Origin: Cohnella fermenti
Lineage (GTDB): Bacteria; Bacillota; Bacilli; Paenibacillales; Paenibacillaceae
Length of the DNA: 64,000 nucleotides
Assembly (NCBI RefSeq): GCF_004801405.1
Contig: NZ_SSOB01000005.1
Span: 178,033-242,032 of the forward strand
Direction: 5' to 3'
Positions 60,697 through 64,000 of this stretch are shown one piece after another (position 1 is the stretch's first letter; every line of letters starts with the position of its first letter). A program made the position numbers and the translations under genes. The notes beneath the pieces are model-generated. The model did no database searches. It saw nothing but the letters and a program-made list of their open reading frames with translations, and was not told the DNA's origin.

Positions 60697-61863
60697 ATGA
60701 AGCTCACTACGGACCTGCCCATAACGCCAAGCCAGCTTCCTTCCTTCAGCTCGGGAATCATCGTTATTCTGCTCGGCATGATGCTCTTCATGGCCTATCG
60801 TCTCTATGTTCATAACCGCAGAGCCAATTACCGCAAACTCATTCTGTCGCTCGGCTTGTGCTTCCTGCAGCAAGCGCTCGAGCTGGCGCTCGCCGTCAAG
60901 CTCGTTCCGGCCAATTCCGCAATGACATTCTCAAGCAACACGCTGTACGTGCTCAGCTTTATCACGCTCAACTTCGCCATATTTGAACTGTATCATAAAT
61001 CGAGGCCGCGCACACGCGCTTGGTATTATTCTCTACTCGGAATTTGCCTGGCGATCTCGGTCAGCGCCATCTTCACGGGAACGTCGGGCCTGGAGCGAAT
61101 CTGGGAGGGGACGAACCTGTTCTCTCCCGTGCTCGACGTCTTCATGCTGCTGCTCAGCCCCCTCTTCGCGCTCATGTTCGCCCCGCATATGGGTCAGCCG
61201 AAGCGGTACATGCTCACGCTGATGATCTCGTTCTCGCTGCAGGCGTTCGTCCTTCTCGGGCACTTCCAGAAGGAGGATATTGCATTTTATGAGACGATGC
61301 GCTTATCTTTGCCGATCATCTATTATGTTTTGTTTTTTATGCTGCTGTTCGAGCGGGTCGTCGAGCTGCTGTCCACCGCATACCGCTCCTCGATCACGGA
61401 CGGCCTGACGAATCTGTACAACCGCCGCTTCTTCACCGGCCAGATGGAACGGGCGCTGCGCGAAGGCAATCCGGTCGGCGCCATCTTCTGCGACATCGAC
61501 AACTTCAAGAAGCTGAACGACACGCAAGGCCATCACGAGGCCGACATCGTGCTGAAGCAGGCCGCCCAGATTCTGATGGAGGAGACCGACGGCATCGGCC
61601 TCGCCGGGCGCTACGGCGGTGAAGAGCTTGTCGCCTTCGTCTCGCAGGGCCAGTTCTCCCCCGCGCAAGTCGCCGAGAATATCCGCGCCCGCATCGAGAA
61701 GGAGACGATCGTAACGGTCAGCGTCGGCTTCTGCCTCGGCCGGAAGGGCACCTCCGCCGAGAAGCTCATGAAGATGGCGGACGAAGCGATGTACCACTCC
61801 AAGAAGTCCGGCAAGAACCGGGTCACGGACTTCTCGTCGCTGGCTCACTCAAGCGTTGTGTGA
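60697..61863 (+). CDS. Membrane diguanylate cyclase (388 aa)
   Basis: Seven hydrophobic segments fill residues ~20-220 (first: IIVILLGMMLFMAYRLYV), followed by a GGDEF domain with FCDIDNFKKLNDTQGH and the active-site variant GGEEL at residues 307-311, which normally supports c-di-GMP synthesis. No I-site RxxD is seen at the usual position, so product inhibition may be lacking. No EAL or PilZ partner nearby. ATG 60697 has GAGGAGG upstream. Divergent from the glycosyltransferase operon, 90 bp apart. Confidence 0.88.
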   Translation: MKLTTDLPITPSQLPSFSSGIIVILLGMMLFMAYRLYVHNRRANYRKLILSLGLCFLQQALELALAVKLVPANSAMTFSSNTLYVLSFITLNFAIFELYHKSRPRTRAWYYSLLGICLAISVSAIFTGTSGLERIWEGTNLFSPVLDVFMLLLSPLFALMFAPHMGQPKRYMLTLMISFSLQAFVLLGHFQKEDIAFYETMRLSLPIIYYVLFFMLLFERVVELLSTAYRSSITDGLTNLYNRRFFTGQMERALREGNPVGAIFCDIDNFKKLNDTQGHHEADIVLKQAAQILMEETDGIGLAGRYGGEELVAFVSQGQFSPAQVAENIRARIEKETIVTVSVGFCLGRKGTSAEKLMKMADEAMYHSKKSGKNRVTDFSSLAHSSVV

Positions 61864-62049
61864 GCAGGCAGGCGGTGGGTAGTTGGGTTGGATGGCAAGG
61901 TGGATGGCGCGTCGATAGGTGAGTTGGTTAGCAGGGGGGAAGGCGCGTCGATAGGCGATCTTGTTGGCAGGTTGGAGGGGACGCTGGCAGATGGGTTAGT
62001 TGGCAGGCTGGAAAAGCGGCTGAGTAATTTGTCTGGAAAAGCGCCCCGG
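61864..62049 (+). other. Gene-free stretch with degenerate G-rich repeats
   Basis: Loosely repeated GTTGGCAG, GGCGCGTCGATAGG and GATGGGTTAGTTGG-like segments follow the diguanylate cyclase stop. I see no gene or terminator. Confidence 0.5.
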
Positions 62050-62122
62050 CGGTTCTCTCGACGTTGTTCGTGTCGGTTCTCTCAACGTTGTTCGTGTCGG
62101 TTCCCCGCAACGTTGTTCGTGT
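62050..62122 (+). repeat. 24-bp tandem repeat (3 units)
   Basis: CGGTTCTCTCRACGTTGTTCGTGT occurs three times in a row, the third with a one-base insertion and a few changes, just before copy F of the dispersed element. Confidence 0.85.
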
Positions 62123-62150
62123 CGATGTCCCCCTCCGCTGTTTTGGCGAT

Positions 62151-62328
62151 TTTTATGTGGTTTTTCACATTCATCGGCTTCAATTAGCCGGAATCGAGGC
62201 GTTTTATGTGGTTTTTAGCATATATGCGGCACCTCGATCCGGATTTTTCTCTATGTATGCTATTTTTCACATAGAATCTGCCAACCGCCCCGCTGCGAGG
62301 CTGCACGAATGTGAAATTTCACATAAAT
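62151..62328 (+). repeat. 178-bp dispersed palindromic element, copy F
   Basis: Units start at 62155, 62206, 62257 and 62309 (51, 51, 52), with TTTTTAGCATATAT in unit 2 and TTTCTCTATG before unit 3, as in the other copies. Confidence 0.9.
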
Positions 62329-62847
62329 TCCTGGCATCTGCGATACGAGCGGCTTCACCGACCTTATCGCAGGCCCAAACTTGCACTTCGGTCCGCCGTT
62401 ACGAATAAAAAAAGCATGCTCACGATGACAAGGCGACGAGGTCTGTGATGGCTTTAACCCCACAAATAGGTCCCCCCTCCAACTTCCTCGTCCCGCCGAG
62501 CGCTATCTTCCTCCCTTTCTCCCTTCCACCCACTCCCCTTGCGAATTAATTACCATATTGTGGTATATATTGTGATACAGGCGTGGCATTATCCCCCATT
62601 TGGACGTTTATGCCTCTTCTCCCGCCGACTCAGGAACATCCTCTTAGGGATCATGGACTTCGCACGTCCACCTTCTGACAGACCCTCTTGCATCCATTAC
62701 CGTTCATGCTGCTTGGCGGCGCGGATCGATGGAGCGGACGCCTGGAAGCCGGCTTGGCGATCTTCGACCCTCCCTGCCGTCCGATCACCCTCCGGCCTCC
62801 AGTCGGCCTGTTAACTCTGCACACAGCACCGAAGCCGCCCCGACCAA
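62329..62847. other. Gene-free stretch
   Basis: No convincing gene, RNA or promoter cluster; an AATAAAAAAAG tract at about 62403 and pyrimidine-rich sequence near 62.48-62.54 kb are all I see. Confidence 0.5.
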
Positions 62848-63110
62848 CGCTAACCATCGACCTATCGCAAACCATCGACCATCGCAGACCATCGACCATC
62901 GCTAACCATCGACCTATCGCAAACCATCGACCATCGCAGACCATCGACCATCGCAGACCATCGACCATCGCAGACCATCGACCATCGCTGACCATCGACC
63001 ATCGCTGACCATCGACCATTGCTGACCATCGACCAACGCTGACCATCGACCATCGCAAACCATCGACCATCGCTGACCATCGACCTATCGCAGACCATCG
63101 ATTATCGACG
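62848..63110 (+). repeat. 17-bp tandem repeat (about 14 units)
   Basis: Units of the type ACCATCGACCATCGCAG (17 bp, sometimes 18 with CCTATCG) repeat with small changes (CAGACC, CTGACC, CTAACC, CAAACC). The period is not a multiple of three and frames on both strands are low-complexity, so it is non-coding. Decayed units continue to about 63245. Confidence 0.92.
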
Positions 63111-63245
63111 AACTCCGTTCAACGCTCATCGTCGACCAATGCCGCCCCCCACCATCACCGTACTCCGTCCCCCGACCATCGCCGTACTTGGTCCAGCACT
63201 GACTATCGACCAATGCCATACTCCAACCATCGCAGACCATCAATC

Positions 63246-63497
63246 AACGCCGTGTCCCGACCACAGCCGAGTGTTCCCGGCGCATTCCTATCCTGAACGA
63301 ACGGGAGAAGAGGCATAATGCCGGCAGAGTCCAGCGGTATGATGTCAAGTCCTTGAAACGTGCGAATTGGAAATTTCATTCGCGCATCAAGCAAGGAGCA
63401 GTAGAAAAAAGGTACACCAAACTAAACCCAGTCGAAAATCAAGGCTAATACCAGATTTTTACTGGGAATTCCGTGAAGGACTTTGGCAAAGGAGGCG
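63246..63497. other. Gap between tandem repeat and IS110 gene
   Basis: No supported gene. It should include the downstream end of the IS110-family element, but I see no clear terminal repeats, as is usual for that family. Confidence 0.4.
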
Positions 63498-64000
63498 TTA
63501 ATCCTTCGCGCTGTTCACCTTCCTTCGAGGCGTGTAAAGTTGGCCGTTGCGTAGCAGCACATCGACCAGACGCACGAGTTTTCTTGCCGTTAAGACGAGG
63601 GCACGCTTGTGTTGATTCTTCGGGACTTCGTCGTACTTCTTCCGGTAGTATTCGCTAAATTCCTGATCGCGCAATCGGACCGAGTTGGCAGCTTCAACCA
63701 GGTAGTAGCGCAGGAATCGGTTGCCGGATTGGATACGGGTGGTGTTCTCCGCTTCAAAAGCGCCGGACTGGTGCCTGCGCCAGGTGAGCCCCGCATATTT
63801 GGCGACGGCGGCCTGATCCTTGAAGCGCTCGATATCGCCCAGCTCGCCAAGGAGCCCGGCGGCGTAGACCTTGCCGATGCCCGGCACCGACAGCAGGCAC
63901 TGGGCGCCCTGGATGCCATCGAGAACACGCGCGATCGCCTTGTCGAGATCTTTGAGCTGTTTCTGAATGCTGCGGATCGATTCGATGGACGTGCCGAGCA
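63498..64000 (-). CDS. IS110-family transposase, 5' part outside the window
   Basis: The frame runs in from the window edge and ends at 63498. It holds the C-terminal transposase_20 domain: CLLSVPGIGKVYAAGLLGELGDIERF, AKYAGLTWRRHQSGAFE, and RFLRYYLVEAANSVRL, typical of IS110/IS1111 enzymes, which use an N-terminal DEDD (RuvC-like) catalytic domain that would lie to the right. A helix-rich linker (SIRSIQKQLKDLDKAIARVL) precedes it. The only transposase in the window. Confidence 0.88.
   Translation of the reverse strand, partial: LGTSIESIRSIQKQLKDLDKAIARVLDGIQGAQCLLSVPGIGKVYAAGLLGELGDIERFKDQAAVAKYAGLTWRRHQSGAFEAENTTRIQSGNRFLRYYLVEAANSVRLRDQEFSEYYRKKYDEVPKNQHKRALVLTARKLVRLVDVLLRNGQLYTPRRKVNSAKD

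Noticed and set aside
62651..63070. Repetitive frame MVDGLRWSM... on the minus strand
   Set aside because: Product of the 17-bp satellite; the period is not a multiple of three.
62848..63110. CRISPR array
   Set aside because: Units are adjacent without unique spacers, and no cas genes are present.

Overview
The window looks like a chromosomal segment of a high-GC member of the Paenibacillaceae (Cohnella/Paenibacillus-like Firmicute). The evidence is the gene families present (YesM/YesN two-component pairs beside sugar ABC transporters, a Btr-like AraC regulator fused to a siderophore-binding domain, YhaN/YhaO, Xpt, YkvI), strong AAGGAGG ribosome-binding sites, frequent GTG/TTG starts, and many carbohydrate-related AraC regulators. 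There is no plasmid or phage backbone. The only recognisable transposase is a partial IS110-family gene at the right edge.

Layout. 1-8 kb: an operon on the minus strand for a membrane-anchored trypsin-like protease and two large exported proteins. 8.4-12.6 kb: a large hybrid sensor kinase with its REC-BTAD regulator. 12.7-23.4 kb: a glycan-use locus with an AraC regulator, a GH106-like glycosidase, a YesM/YesN pair and a sugar ABC importer. 24.4-31 kb: a frameshifted radical SAM/SPASM gene overlapping a tiny ORF, acetolactate synthase, anaerobic ribonucleotide reductase with its activase, and an LpdD-like protein; three near-identical GTGAYGCCCRTCAC palindromes suggest an oxygen- or redox-controlled regulon. 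31-38 kb: a fucose-isomerase-like gene, an AraC regulator, an SGNH hydrolase and a beta-helix protein, tied together by three copies of one 20-bp site. 38-45 kb: two efflux pumps, alcohol dehydrogenase, TetR and MarR regulators, a flavodoxin and an NADPH oxidoreductase. 45.7-48.4 kb: iron-siderophore regulator and binding protein. 49-60.6 kb: tRNA-Leu, xpt, small conserved genes, an ArsB-like pump, YkvI, and a glycosyltransferase-yhaO-yhaN operon. 60.7-61.9 kb: a diguanylate cyclase. 62-64 kb: repeats, then IS110.

The most unusual content is between the genes. A 178-bp element occurs five times (about 8.1, 23.9, 34.9, 49.1 and 62.2 kb). Each copy carries four ATGTGA-TTTT-TCACAT-type palindromes whose starts are exactly 51, 51 and 52 bp apart. 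The whole element is itself an imperfect inverted repeat, and all five copies point the same way regardless of gene direction. A related tandem array lies at 52.0-52.3 kb. A second, shorter inverted-repeat element (about 90-96 bp) occurs twice, and several short tandem repeats and gene remnants sit beside these elements.
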